Shown: positions 1-11,832, numbered from the stretch's first letter. The stretch: 64,000 bases of DNA from Adiantum capillus-veneris (GCA_014529385.2 CM043968.1:126733018-126797017); one strand, 5' to 3'. Notes: generated by a model not told the origin, from the sequence alone. Translations and numbers: made by a program.

Positions 1-1219
1 AAGCCTTTGTTCACCCACTCCATATAAAAACAAATCTTTTTAACCTCACAAGTACAATCCTAGACCTCAGAGATCTATTTGATGAGAACTGAACTCAAGA
101 ATTTTCACCCATTTGCCAACATCGTAAGTACAATCCCATGGACCTCTAAGATCTATGCCGATTGATCTAGAGCTCAAAAGCTCTCTCGCTCGTTCAATTG
201 AACTCCACAGATAATGACCCTCTTTCATCCACTTACTCTCCTATAGCGCTCCCTTTTACGCTCTAGATAACAAATCTCTCCATCTGGTTTACTCAAACCC
301 CATAAATGAGCGGTTTTAACGTCGTAAAGACAATTATAAAGGACCTTAAATAGCTATTCTAGCAAGTCATGAGCTCAAAACCTCATCACTGCTACATACC
401 GACGTTTTTCCCTCAGTTGCCTATAAATGGTCAGATTTCTCACTCAAATAGCTAGGAATAATTTCTCAGCTTTTACACTGGAATCTATAGAATTTTTATA
501 GCTTCCTTCAAAATAAGCTTAAAATATAGCTAGTATTTGTCAATTTAGTCAAGTAAACTTAAACTAGGGATTCATTTAGAACTTATAATCTCCTATTGAG
601 CACAAATTGAGATGCCTAATGGACATGAATCGAATTTAAAGTCGCTAACATAACTATCAACAAGTTCCCTAAAACTAACTCAAGCCATCAAGTGACTTAT
701 ATCTACCTTAAGTAAGAACTTATCAGCAAGCAACCATAAAAACTAACAAATATTAGCACTAATGCATACATTTTGGCAATCATTAACATAATGATGCACC
801 TAATATGCCCATGCAAATCCCAATTAACCCCAATTTTGATAAAAAAAAATGAAAATATCTTGAGGTCTACTACAACAACATCGAGAGCGATCTTGCCTTT
901 TTCATTGGAAACAAAGCATGGTGGCATACACCACAAAGTACATTGTCTCTTCATCTAAAAAAATTCACAAAGACATGTGCAAAAAGTGGCATCTAGTCCC
1001 CTCTAAAGAGGCAGTTGCAACGGACTCTCGTCTACTTCGACAATGGTGGAAAAATGGAATTTTCATGGATAAAAACATCCCTGCAATAAACTCTTGGTTG
1101 AGTTGGTGGGAGGTGCATATTTTATCATGTCAGCAATAGAGAGAAGTGATGATGGGGCAAACACTCCAATAACCAACTTGGCCAAGACCAAGCATGGTAG
1201 CTAGCTTGTAGGTGAAGGG
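1..1219. other. AT-rich intergenic DNA, no gene recognised
   Basis: I see no supportable gene here. Two loosely similar stretches near 45-85 and 120-165 share short blocks such as AAGTACAATCC and AGATCTAT, suggesting an old degenerate repeat. Short frames around 918-1139 are open but have no recognisable motif. Confidence 0.4.
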
Positions 1220-1606
1220 TTGAAAAGAAAAATCTCATTGTATGATGCATGTACTTTAGATATGGAAAATGCAATACTACAAAGCACGAAGGCAATTTCT
1301 TACTCTCAAGGTAAACATATTGGAAAGGGTCCTTCAATAGAGAGGCTCAAGGAAAGAGTTTCCTCTAGTCCAACACAAGTGATAAGAGTAGTATATGAGG
1401 ATACATCTGGAACACCCATGTATAAGGCTCGTACCCCGCTTGAAGGAGACAAAGAAACCGTTCGGCAAAAGCAAGGGCCATCAATTGTGATTGATGTTAA
1501 GGATAAATCGACACATAGGCCAGTGTACAATGCAAAAACACAAGACAACACAATATGCAGAAGGCCAAGGAAGATCATTTTCATGGAAGCATTAGGAAAA
1601 ATATGA
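1220..1606 (+). CDS. Hypothetical 128-codon ORF, possible gene fragment
   Basis: An uninterrupted frame of 128 codons, rich in Lys, Arg, Ser and Thr, with no membrane segment and no motif I recognise. Composition is more protein-like than that of the flanking AT-rich DNA. Sequence immediately upstream (about 1,080-1,210) can be read in other frames, so the true start is uncertain and the ORF may be one exon or a remnant. The same strand carries another broken coding stretch at 7,109-7,951, about 5.5 kb downstream. The two could be pieces of one gene separated by an insertion, but no sequence overlap proves it. It may also be a chance frame. Function unknown. Confidence 0.25.
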   Translation: MKRKISLYDACTLDMENAILQSTKAISYSQGKHIGKGPSIERLKERVSSSPTQVIRVVYEDTSGTPMYKARTPLEGDKETVRQKQGPSIVIDVKDKSTHRPVYNAKTQDNTICRRPRKIIFMEALGKI

Positions 1607-3780
1607 ACCCTCTAGGGGCCCTTTGGGATTAAGGTTAATTAGAGGCCAACCAATAAGAAGAGGGTGGTGGGCACACTCTATACCCTCAAAAAAGTAGGGG
1701 GACAAGGTAGCCTTACATCTCTTAATGGCCTCTTACCTAGTGAGAAGGTAAGGGAGGTGGCTAGGGGAAAGGGAGGGGGGGGGACCACTTTGACATTTTT
1801 CCCCCCACTTTTTGGCCCGGATTTAAAAATACACTAAAAATTTCAAATTTCAAGTTTTCCCTCCTTAAAAGGTCCCCTAACCTATTTCATGATCAAAATA
1901 GTATTTTTGACCTCCAAAAGTCAAAAGCGTGTACTAAAATTTTCAAAAAATTAAATTTTTCCAAAAAAATTCAAAACATCATTTTTCACCCTCCAAGGTC
2001 TTTCCAAACCTATTCTATAGCTAAAAGTGATTTTCTCTCTCTACAAACCCTTTTCCAAGCTCTCCATGGCTACAACAACCACATGCACCCCCTATAGTCC
2101 AACATTATCTCTCTACTAGCTTTCTCCCATCTCCATTGTAGTACCAAGCAAGCTTCTCCCCCATCTCTTCCCCTTGCCCACCACATAGTTCCACACCAAG
2201 CTAGCTCCTCTCCCTTCTCTCACCTCCATTACAGCATGAAACAAGATTATCCTCCTTCTACTTTCATTCACTCGCACTACATGGAAACCTCTACTCCCGA
2301 AGGTGAAAAAAGCATCAACTCACATGACTTGCATACCACAAGAACAAGAGGTGTGAATAGTGCATGTTCATCTCCAACATAAAGATAGAATGGTGAGGAA
2401 ACTACCCTTGTAGCTTACATTCAGAGCTTAAGATCATCTCCGTCTTTAAGTTTATCATGCTGGAGGGAATTAACCTCTTTATGGATTTCAATGTTTAGGC
2501 TTCACACCTCATAACATTGGGTGGTGCTATTTTGTTGATGGCTTTGGTGAGCCATCTATAGTTTTGTAGCATGTGATTGAGTCTCACAATGTAAGTAAGT
2601 TGTGTTATCTATGGAGAGTCATCAAAAATTTTTCTTATAATTTATTCTTTATATAGTTGTCATTAGATTATTAGAATGATATCATTTTGTACTTTATAAT
2701 TTTGTGCTCACATAATCTGTAGTTTACTTACAGAGTCAACTTGTTTTGAGAGGACATGAGCAAGAAACCATGTGCAGAGATGGAAATCACCCTATTTTTG
2801 TTCCGTGAGGAACCTTTCACTACCGTGTTAAAAGATTTTGATAAGAATAGTAGGATTTTTGTAGAATCTTGAACCAATAGGTACTCTCTAGGAGCTCTTA
2901 GAAAAGCCATCCCTATAGTACTACTATCTTCCCTAGTGTCATAGACACACAAATACTCGTGTATATGAATCTCTAGATGAGAACGACAAATACTTGTAAG
3001 AGAAGCCTAACAGCAACAACATTGTCTCCATTTGTAATTATTTTTATGAGGCTGGATTCCTCTATAAATGCAATATAAATATTTCTTTTTGTTAAATGGT
3101 GTCGCACTGAGTGAGAGTATTTAATTTAGATTACTGGAGTTTCATACAGATTTGAGAAATATTGTTGATTTTTATGGATGTTCTGATTTTCCTGTAAGAT
3201 GTTTGAAGCCTCAAGTCTTAATCATTCCACCATGAAGAAATTCATGCAATATTTTGATTTGAAAGTTTAATCACTAATGGTTATTCTTATTAAAGTGAAT
3301 CATAACCTTTGTCAAGATGTCCTCGTTTGGGGATGTTGAATATATATCAATAGCAACATTTCAAAAGTTGAGAAAGCTAAATTCTTGCTTTCCAAAATGT
3401 TATTGTTTCCATACTATGCCTGTGCCAAGCTTGACTTAGAGAAATGACAACTTGAGATGGAGGTGTAGATATATAAGGGTGACTTATTATTGATTCTTGT
3501 TTCATCATATATATTATAAAGACTTTGAGTTTCCACCTTTTTGAGTAGTGTTGACAAGTTTTTGGTATCAAACCTTCTTAAATATCCCTATTCATTCGCT
3601 ATTGAAAGCTATTTATTTGGTATTGCTAAAGATCATACCAATAGATATCACCTTGTGAAATTAATTGTTGAATTGCGGATTTGATTTTTACTATGTAGCT
3701 CATTTGGATAGAGAAAGTGTAAACATAAATTATAGATACATGCATTGTTAACATAGAAGATATGTATCACTCGAACCTAT
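1607..3780. other. Non-coding AT-rich region
   Basis: No coding frame of substance. A G-rich stretch at about 1,735-1,785 and pyrimidine-rich text at 2,040-2,290 are the only compositional features. A segment at 1,625-1,640 resembles the reverse complement of about 6,990-7,010 (core GGGATTAAGG), too little to define an element. Confidence 0.4.
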
Positions 3781-3839
3781 ATAACTACTTATCAAGAAAC
3801 CTTTGGTCGGATACTATAACAATAGGGGTCACATGTGGT

Positions 3840-4340
3840 TTTAAATACCAAAGAAATGGCTTAACCAAAACATTCCCAAGAACACGAGGTGAACACAAGG
3901 AAGTAAAAATTGGCTCCTTGTTTGGTTGATTTCTAGTGCTAAATGTTGTAAGTGCACAAAATTTGTGAGGCCTTTCACCTTGGGAGTTCACTAAAGTATA
4001 TGTAACATAGCACATGTGTTCAACAGAAGGGAATTTATATTCTTGTAAAGTTACAGAAACATGTGTAGGTAAGGCCTATAAGGGCTACTTTCAATCCATT
4101 GTGGTGAACGCACATGATATAGGAAAATTTGACATAGTGAATACTCCGGACATCAAACACTACAACTCTATCTCATGGCCATACATTAAAACAAAGCCCC
4201 TATTTGTCATTTTGAAGCTCGAAGGACCCTCAACAAGAGGGACCACAACGGCGCGTAGAATGCCCATCCAGGTACAAATAGGGACCAAGATATTTCCAAG
4301 AACAAGGGATGGACACAAGGAAGTAAAAAATGGTTGATAA
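3840..4340. repeat. Degenerate direct repeat pair
   Basis: Two stretches, about 3,865-3,915 and 4,285-4,335, share a run of near-identical sequence including ACACAAGGAAGTAAAAA. The second lies directly beside the fold-back cluster at 4,140-4,770, which repeats blocks such as TCTATCTCATGGC and GACCCTCAACA. This suggests an old, internally repeated mobile element. No coding capacity is visible. Confidence 0.5.
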
Positions 4341-4423
4341 GCATGATACAAGGTTTAGGTATCTGCCATTTGGGGGAGGGAGGGGTTGCTATGAACACAT
4401 TAAACTGCCAGTTCTATCTCATG

Positions 4424-4567
4424 GCCATGCATTAACAAAAAGCTTGTACTTGTCATTTTAGGGGCCCAAAAATTTGGATGGCCAGTTTGCGCGCCCTTGT
4501 GGCCCCTCTTGTTGAGGGTCCCTGGGCCCCTAAAATGACAAGTACAAGCTTTTTGTTAATGCATGGC
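4424..4567. repeat. Perfect 45-bp inverted repeat (fold-back)
   Basis: Arm one is 4,424-4,468 and arm two is 4,523-4,567; by eye they are exact reverse complements, separated by a 54-base loop. The loop plus arm two (about 4,470-4,567) is in turn an approximate reverse complement of about 4,680-4,765, so the cluster is a multi-arm fold-back. Perfect arms in otherwise diverged DNA imply recent formation or a hairpin-forming MITE or Foldback-type element. Confidence 0.85.
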
Positions 4568-4597
4568 ATGATACAATGTTTAGCTATTTGCCATTTA

Positions 4598-4620
4598 GGG
4601 GGGGGGGGGGGGGGGGGGGG
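4598..4620 (+). repeat. Homopolymer run of 23 G
   Basis: An uninterrupted guanine run between two arms of the fold-back cluster. Long G runs can form G-quadruplexes and are prone to length error in sequencing, so the exact length is uncertain. Confidence 0.9.
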
Positions 4621-4769
4621 AGTTTGCTATGAATACATTAATTTGCCCAATTCTATCTCATGGCTATGCATCAAAAAAAGCCTATACTTGTCATTTTAGG
4701 GCCCCAGGGACCCTCAACATGAGGGGCCACAAGGGCGCGCAAATCAGCCATCCAAAAATTTTTAGGCTG

Positions 4770-6380
4770 TTTACAAGAGCTTCTAGTGTTCAATTGGCTC
4801 CGAATCTGTCTGGGCTTGTCTCCGATCGTGTGATGCAAAAAAATCATATCCTAGTCGGATTTTCCAAAAATCAACGTGCAAGTTGGCAATTTCTTAAAAA
4901 ATGATGTAAAACATACATTTCTTTCTTTTTCCTTAATCTACGGGCTCGAACGGGCATTAAAACCATGGAATCTGAAAATACTCAGAGAACCAATGTTTTT
5001 TATTGTGTTAAGGATTGCATTTCCTACATACAAAACTTTCTCAAAATCTCACCCTAACACCTTCAAAAGTGGCTTCCAAGGAGTGCCCTCGATCAAAAAT
5101 TGAAACTGAAGGAAAACAATCAGAATGAACTCCTAAACTGTGTACAAACTTTAAAATAACCAAAATTTTCTTTTAAAAAAAGTCATTGCTAAAAATTTGA
5201 AAATAGACCACCCTTGGACTTCCCACAATGATAGAAATCAAAAGGTTCAAGGAGAGGTCTGGTGTCACAAGTGCATGGCAGGAATCTAATCGAGGCTTAT
5301 TCCGTCAAGATCTCTTATACTTTATTATGTCTTCTCATGTACAATCTTACCAAACAAAAACAAACTTACACTTTAAATGACTACAAATTTTATTTAACTT
5401 ATCAAACAATCTAAAATATGGTAGACCTAGAGTGCTTGTACACATCAACAAACAAAAAAGTCCAAATTTCTTCTCATTAACTTTGATAAACATACATCTG
5501 TGAACACTTTCCAAGGAGTAGTGCGGTCATAGTTCTTACATCCATTCCATGACATGGCATGCTCCTGGGGTGACCTATCACATAAAAATATCTTTGGTAG
5601 GAGTGCCCTCATGTTAGGAAAGAGTGTGTTGCTGCTGATGAAAAGTTTTTGCATTGTCCTACTAGGGATCTCTTCATGTCAGCATAATGATTTTTGGTGT
5701 AGTGGGAGCCACATTGCCGCTGAGGAGAGCTTTGTGCCACCGTAAAAGCTTCATGTTATGCCAGTTCCTTGAGCCATTCTTGCAAACAACTCCCCTCAAC
5801 TAGCATAGCAAGAGGTCACCTTGTAACAAAAACATGTATGAATTCAACATTTGCAAGCTATATAATGAAGACACTTGTTAAGTATATGTTGTACAAATTT
5901 GCAAGTATTTCTATCTAGCTGGGAATAAACAATACAAAAATATACACTATGATGAGACTACCATCCCTAATAAGCATGGATTTGAAGCACCTACCTGCAA
6001 GATGTAACAAAGAAGACTGTTTTAGAGGAAAAGTGGTGACACTTGGCCTCTCTAACCTGCAGCCTTTCACTATTTGTGCATAAAAGCAACCTTTGTGCCA
6101 AGCACTACAAAACAAGTAGAGGCAACACCTTAGACTTCAAAGTTTATGATAAGAAGAACACAATCAAAAGTAAGAAGTATATGGTTACCTTGCATAAAGG
6201 GGTGTTTTATTCAAATATGTGATGGTATTGGCAAGATATTGAAGAATCGGCAACATTCATCTCACCGATGGTACGAAGTTCCTGGGATGACCTCTGCTCA
6301 CCCTCACGTGCGGCCTTCGGTGCAAACGTTGCGAACAAGCAAATATGTATGCATACGATTTGTGATGTCCTTGAGCACCA
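4770..6380. other. Region without a recognised gene
   Basis: Several short frames are open on both strands (for example 5,554-5,745 plus), but none has a motif, a consistent frame or obvious splice structure. I assign no function. Confidence 0.35.
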
Positions 6381-6389
6381 TGGTAGCTG

Positions 6390-6660
6390 TTGCATGAGGA
6401 AGCAAAGGATGAAAAGAGAGAGGGGGGAGGGAGAGAAAGGAACATGGGAGAAGACAAGGGGGTAGTGGGGGAGAGAGAGAGAGAGTGGAGAAGGAGGAGA
6501 GAAGGGGGCAAGGAGGGAGAGGGAGGAACATGGGAGGAGAGAAGGGGACAGTGGGGGAGAGGGAGAGAGGGGAGGAGGAGGAGAGAAGGGGCAGGGAGAG
6601 AGAGGAGAGGGAGAAAGGAGGGAGGAGGAAGAGAGAAGAAAGGTTTTTTTTTGGGGGGGG
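6390..6660 (+). repeat. Long polypurine (GGGAGA-rich) tract
   Basis: About 270 bases almost wholly purine on the plus strand, built from irregular GGGAGAGA/AGGAGG units with occasional ACATGGGA interruptions, ending in a T-run and a G-run. The long frames it creates on both strands are low-complexity artefacts. Such tracts can form triplex (H-DNA). Confidence 0.85.
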
Positions 6661-6708
6661 AGTTTTTTGTTTTTTAATTGGACTTTTAGTGCTTGTAAGT
6701 TTAAACAA

Positions 6709-6733
6709 ATATCAAAAAATACTTTTTTGATAT
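6709..6733. repeat. Short perfect hairpin
   Basis: Eleven-base arms ATATCAAAAAA and TTTTTTGATAT are separated by three bases. It lies in AT-rich DNA beside the polypurine tract. It may be incidental. Confidence 0.6.
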
Positions 6734-7108
6734 GGATATATGTTGGGGGGGGAGTTTTAAGTAAAAAATAAGTCAAAATAACTTAAAAAAAAAAAAAGTC
6801 AAATTTTGGCTCTTAGTGATCCACGTTTTTGATGATGTGGCCACACCTCTTTACTCCCTTCACTTTCAAAACGCTAGAGAGAGAAGGTGACCTCCTAGGT
6901 CCACATCCTACATGTGTCTAAAAAAAAGGCTAGAAAAGCCTACTCAAAACTAGCTTCTTGAATGCCCTTGTCCCCTTAACGCTACACACCATTAGCCTTA
7001 ATCCCTAAAAATTAGGATTCCTTACAAGGCCCATGCAAGGTTCAGATTTCTCCTAATGGATTCAAGGGTTGTAGATGGAAGTGAGAATTCCAAAGATAAA
7101 ACAAAGTT

Positions 7109-7951
7109 TTGTGTTTTGTAACGAAGGTCAATGAAGCTATGTGGGCAATCAAAAGAACCCCGATTGGTAGTCGTGTGACATGCAGTGGCACCCCCCCAGT
7201 GGTGGAAAAAGATGTGGACAAAATATTGTGGCATGTAGTAAAGGGACTCCTGCACTATCCATTGAGGGGTATAGAAAACATCCAAATGGGCTGCTCAGAC
7301 AATGGTTTTGGTTTTGTCCAAGACATGTTATTCATTGCTATGTGGTGCATTATAATATAGAACCAAGGCCAACTCCTCCTCCAACAACTTGGCTGGTTGA
7401 TCCAGGAACAAATATCATAGATCACGAGGTTGAGGTACTACTTGAAGGAGGATTTCAAGTAGAGACAGTTGGAAGAGATCGAGAGAGTGCAACAACCATG
7501 CAAAATTCTCCTGGGGGTGGAGATGATTCCTCTTCCACTTCAACAAAAGTAAGTAGCAGTGGTTCAATACTAAGAAATGGCATAAGAGTCAAATTTAAGA
7601 CTTCCATTTTAGAGGTGGCAACTAAGAAACTTGGGCTCTCTCTTCTTTGTTTAAAGGATTAAGGTGATTGAAGAGAAATGCATTGTAGAAAAAGCACATG
7701 AAATCTTCAAGGTTGAGCATCACGCAGTAGATGGACATGTGGGGGTGTGCCCCTATTGCACATGCCCGGATTTCAATGATAGGAAGGGCAAGAAAAAATA
7801 TTATTTGGCTTGCAAGGACTTGTACTTCATTTTCTTAAGGGTTCTTGGATTGAGAAAAAATGAAAACATGTTCATACATCAACCCATGCTAAGTAAAGTA
7901 CATGTCTACAATGCTCTTAGCCGTGAACGCACATATGCAAACTTAGAGTAA
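7109..7951 (+). pseudogene. Broken gene relic with SWIM-like zinc-binding motif
   Basis: Two protein-like frames adjoin: 7,180-7,662, then a shift to the frame ending at 7,951, in which an in-frame stop at 7,652 precedes codons up to 7,951. The second reads CPYCTCPDF, then about 15 residues later a cysteine followed by KDLYFIFLRVLGL. The arrangement Cys-x-Cys-(spacer)-Cys followed by a hydrophobic helix resembles SWIM zinc fingers of the plant RING/SWIM and MEKK1/ZSWIM2 type. The final ligand expected as His (Cys-x-His) is Asp here. The first frame contains a Trp/His/Tyr-rich block and a Ser/Thr-rich tail that I do not recognise. Frame breaks, the missing ligand and lack of a clear start argue for a pseudogene. 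An intron at the junction is an alternative. Confidence 0.4.
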
Positions 7952-8127
7952 AGCCCAAGATTGTACATTTTTTGTGACACATTTTCCGCATTGTATTGTA
8001 GCTCGCAAAGTTGATATAGATTGGGTAGGAATTGGATCTTTGACAATGATGTTTTGGATTATACAACCGTTTAATCTCTTTTTTTGTTAGCAATAATCTT
8101 GATGTAAATTGATTTAGGTGTATACTT

Positions 8128-8130
<3 letters not shown>

Positions 8131-8180
<50 letters not shown>
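8131..8180 (+). repeat. (AG)25 microsatellite
   Basis: Perfect dinucleotide repeat; a second short GA run (8,247-8,260) directly abuts the 5' end of the LTR that starts at 8,263. Confidence 0.95.
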
Positions 8181-8184
<4 letters not shown>

Positions 8185-8567
8185 AGAAAAAGTGATGCTG
8201 ACACGACGATGTGGGATCAAGGTGTGTTACCAAGGAAAAAAATATGAGAGAGAGAGAGAGTGTGTTAACTGAGTCAACGTCAGTTAACAGAAGCTGCTAA
8301 AGACCAAAGACATATGAATGCACATCGAGGATGAATGCAAAGAACCAGTAAAGATTGGAGTTACACATTTTCCACGTTTTCCCAAAATGGTCACGTATTG
8401 TAAATTTCCGATTTATTTCAAGCCATTGTAATATTGTTAATGTGTTACGAGCTCAATGGAAGATCCAAGTTATAAAGAATAGGTCACTTACTGTGCCTAG
8501 GTTGAAGATTCAGTAAGTGGTGAGCCCAAAAGGCCTTAGGCGCCTGGACATTGCATATTTTTACCCT

Positions 8568-8577
8568 AGGTATATAA
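8568..8577 (+). promoter_or_regulatory. TATA-like element in LTR
   Basis: GGTATATAAG is conserved in the 3' LTR (about 23,553) and, reversed, in the inverted copy (about 24,715). It is the best candidate core promoter of this LTR. In the 5' LTR the MITE inserted only a few bases downstream, probably moving the start site. Confidence 0.5.
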
Positions 8578-8583
8578 GACAAT

Positions 8584-9048
8584 CATTAGGAAGAGGATGG
8601 GGTGTAGGAGGGCCTCTTTATTTTCCATGAGCTTATGGAGGTGATTAAGATTTTGACAAATTAGTATACGTCATTTGTGTAAGAATGGTGGGTGTGTAAG
8701 AGATGTGTAAGAGTGGTCAAAGGATGCACTTTTCCCCCCAAAAAAGAGGTGGACAATTTTATGATTTTTGGCCTTCCATAACTCCCACATATGGTCTTCG
8801 ATTTGAGTGGAGATCATAGATCTACAACCTACGCATCAAGCTCTTTCCACAAATATGCTACATGATATGGTTTTACCCGCTAGATTTTAAATTCCAGTTT
8901 AGGGGGAAACTTTGAATTCAAATAAACTAGCCATTTTGCCTGTTTGAATTCAAAAGTTGTCCTTTGATTACTTTCTTGATACAAAAGGTTTGACTTTCTT
9001 AAACTACCAAATAAAGAGGCCCTCCTAGACCCCATTCTCTTCCTAATG
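8584..9048. mobile_element. 465-bp MITE with 40-bp terminal inverted repeats
   Basis: The ends 8,584-8,623 and 9,009-9,048 are reverse complements with two mismatches over 40 bases (outermost bases CATTAGGAAGAG). The interior is AT-rich and non-coding. Both sibling LTR copies (23,246 onward and the inverted copy ending at 25,028) lack it: the flanking sequence there runs straight from the TATA-like region into GTGTAAAAG. This identifies it as an insertion. No clear target-site duplication is visible, so the superfamily is open. Confidence 0.85.
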
Positions 9049-9698
9049 GTGTAAAAGAAATTAGGGTTCTCAAGTCATTTGTTGAGAGCACTCTTTGCTG
9101 AGATCTCTTGAGGTGTGTGGCTATGGAGTCCTTGAGCTTCTCCTTGCTCATGAGACTTGATTAACACTAATCAATGATTCATTCTCTTTCACTATGCCTC
9201 TCTCTTACTTCTTATGATTTCCTATGATGCTTAGATTAACTAAATCTTAACTAATTAGTGGTTAATCCCTCTCTAATCTTGTGTGATTGCACTCTTTTGC
9301 CTGTGTATGCATATAGGTTTGATTGGAGTGTGGTGCTCGATAGATCTATGTGTATGTGCTTGTGATTAGTGTGTTGTATGATAGGATTAGTGTTGTGTGC
9401 ATCTTGCAATCGTAGTGTGTGTGATTGGGTTGACTAGAGGTGAAGAGAAGTGGATATGGAGATTGCCCTTCATTGCGGCTTCGCTCCTCCATTGGCCGAG
9501 AAGCTCACCTCATAGAGTTAACCATTTGTGTTGCCACGATCAGCTCACTAACCGTGTGAGTGTTTCCATACCCTAGCCGGATAGCTCATCCCTCCGTATC
9601 GAACATTTTTGTTGGTCATTGGAGCTATTGCATCGATGGAACCCCCAACATTTTTCCAAAGGGATGAGCTATCCGGCTAGAGCATGGAAACACTCACA

Positions 9699-9713
9699 CG
9701 GTTGCCGGGGACG
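9699..9713 (+). other. Putative primer-binding site
   Basis: CGGTTGCCGGGGACG directly follows the LTR's terminal CA. The GTTGCCGGGGACG part matches the primer site typical of Tat/Athila-group gypsy elements, while the usual TGGCGCC start is altered. The match supports a gypsy-type origin for an element lacking pol. Confidence 0.5.
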
Positions 9714-11786
9714 ATGGCCTACAGTAGTGTAATTGTGGCATAAACAAATGCGTTCCCTCACTAATTTCACTTGTGTGTTTATGCTTCTGTGGATTTTGGA
9801 TGTGTGTGCATGAAGCATTGTGTTCATAATTTTCTAATGTGTGACCATATCTTGCCTATTGTGTGTTTACACACTCTAATTTCTTACTAACCCCTTGCTA
9901 ATTTGACTAACTTTTGCTAATTTACTAATTTACTATGAAGGATTGGAGCATTTGACCATTCAATTGATCTTCAATGGAAAGGTAATCAAGGTAGTATTCT
10001 TAACCTCCCTAGAATCTAAGAATGTGTAGAATTGTGTAGAAATCCCACCATGATGCAATGTAATGTTGATGCAATCTAATGCTATGCTATGTTGATGTTA
10101 TGGATGAAAAATTTTGCGATTATTCATTTTCACGCCGTCGTAATGCCGAAATTTTTAAGAATTGGTGGCACATGAATTTGATACGTTTCAATTGCTATTT
10201 GGTGATTGTGGATTGCTAATTGGGTGCATAATTGATTTAATTGCATGCTTGGATGGTCAGTTTCAAGTGTGTCTGCACTAAATCAAGTGTGTGTGCATTC
10301 TAATTGATTGTGTGTATGCCTAATTTTAGGTGTATGCACTATTTTGCCCATGTTTGAGCACTTAGAAATCCATGTGTGCGTTATGATTTTTCAATTGTGA
10401 TGATTGATGTGTGTTGTGCTCATGCCCAGCTATTGATTTGTGAAGTCACATTACAAATTCGACAAATTTAACCCTTTTGTGTGCGCACCTAAAGATTGGT
10501 AAAAACTGCCAATTTTTTAGTGTGTGTGCGCCTAAAAAGTGTGTAATTTGCATGGTTAATTCAATGTTTTGATTACATAAATGATGTGTGTAATGATTAA
10601 TTTCTGTGTTTTTGTGCTCAAAACAGGGATTTACATGCTCTAATTGTGTCAATTTTTGACCTATTTTTGTCGGTAATTTTGCTGGTCTAATTGCGTAATC
10701 TTGATTTTATTGATAAAATCGTTGGCAATTGATTTGATGTGATTTTGGGAATTTTATTTGGCTACACTATTCCTCAATGTGTGGAGAATTTTTAGAATTC
10801 TTTTGGGTATTTTTTGGATAATTTTTGCAATGTTTTTGCCAATTTTTGCTAATTTTTGCATTCATTTTTGGATAATTCCATAAAAATTTGATTTTGCGAT
10901 CTTTATGAGCTATTTTGTGTGTGTGAATTTACGGCACCATTTTGTTTGCATCCGTGGTTGAGTTTTAAGCGTTTTGCTATTTTTGGGGGCCGGGTTGGCG
11001 AATGTGTCGCAAATCGCATTTTCGGTAAAATCTGCTATTTTCGATGTGCTTTTGCGTGTCAAAAATAATCGATTGTGAATTACAATGATTTTTTAAAATT
11101 CCTAGAATTTTTTGGAATTTTTTTGGACTTTTCTGGCAAATTTTGGGATTTTCTCGCGATTTTTGGAGTTTTCGGCTAATTTTTGGCCAATTTTTGGCAT
11201 TTCTGGACGATTGGAAATTAAGAAATTAAAAAAATTGATAAAGAGCTAGATTCGAATTTGATTTCGTGCCTTGCGGCACATAAAACTCCTCGTCGGAGAT
11301 ACCTTCACGGTCTCTTGGGACAGTTTCCTACGACGTAAAAAACTATCTTCCTGTTTCTGTCACCTGCGCTCATTCTGCGTGAACACCGCTCACCCTCTCT
11401 CTTTCCTCTAACTTTCCCTCTCTCCAGTGTTAGAAAAAAACTGGGGTACAGTGTGTTTTAACTAGCCAAAGTTGTAAAATCCCGTTTAGATTTTGAGCTT
11501 GCCGTGAAGAAAACCGAAAAATTTTCACAGGTTTTAGTGTAATTACCGGCAAAAGCTTCAAATTTCGACCTAAAAGCCGGTAGAATTTCGAGTTTGGACT
11601 TATTTTCTTCGATTGAAAAAAATGCCTTTTTCTAACCCTGTTTCTAACTCTCCCTCTTAACTCCTAGTGTGACCTCTCTTTCTCTCTCTCCCCTCTTACT
11701 CTCTCTCTAACTCTCATTTCTCTCTCTCGAATTTTTCCCGCTGCCCCACCCACGCGCGTGCACCTTCCCCCCATTTTGTTTTCTTA

Positions 11787-11787
<1 letters not shown>

Positions 11788-11828
<41 letters not shown>
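11788..11828 (+). repeat. (CA)20 microsatellite
   Basis: Perfect CA repeat within the pyrimidine-rich part of the leader. Confidence 0.95.

Positions 11829-11832
<4 letters not shown>

Larger units (their letters stand above)
8263..9698 (+). repeat. 5' LTR of the large element (carries a MITE)
   Basis: Matches 23,246-24,216 across its length except for the inserted segment 8,584-9,048. It opens with a 10-bp inverted repeat (TGTTAACTGA / TCAGTTAACA, 7-base loop). It closes with a second hairpin: arms at about 9,549-9,592 and 9,660-9,703 around a 67-base loop. A TATA-like GGTATATAAG lies at about 8,568-8,577, just upstream of the insertion. Several differences from the 3' LTR indicate some age. 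Confidence 0.85.

Noticed and set aside
6207-6776. A 189-codon minus-strand frame rich in Pro, Ser and Leu
   Set aside because: It follows from the polypurine tract; overlapping frames on both strands are equally open and equally low in complexity.
1611-7020. A 5.4-kb DNA transposon bounded by inverted GGGATTAAGG-containing ends
   Set aside because: Only about 15 bases match, further similarities are at unequal distances, and no target duplication or transposase is visible.
7180-7450. Resemblance of VIHCYVVHYN and nearby text to the CG-1 DNA-binding domain of CAMTA factors
   Set aside because: Only a short HCY-x-x-H-like word matches; the basic and Trp-rich surroundings expected of CG-1 are not there.
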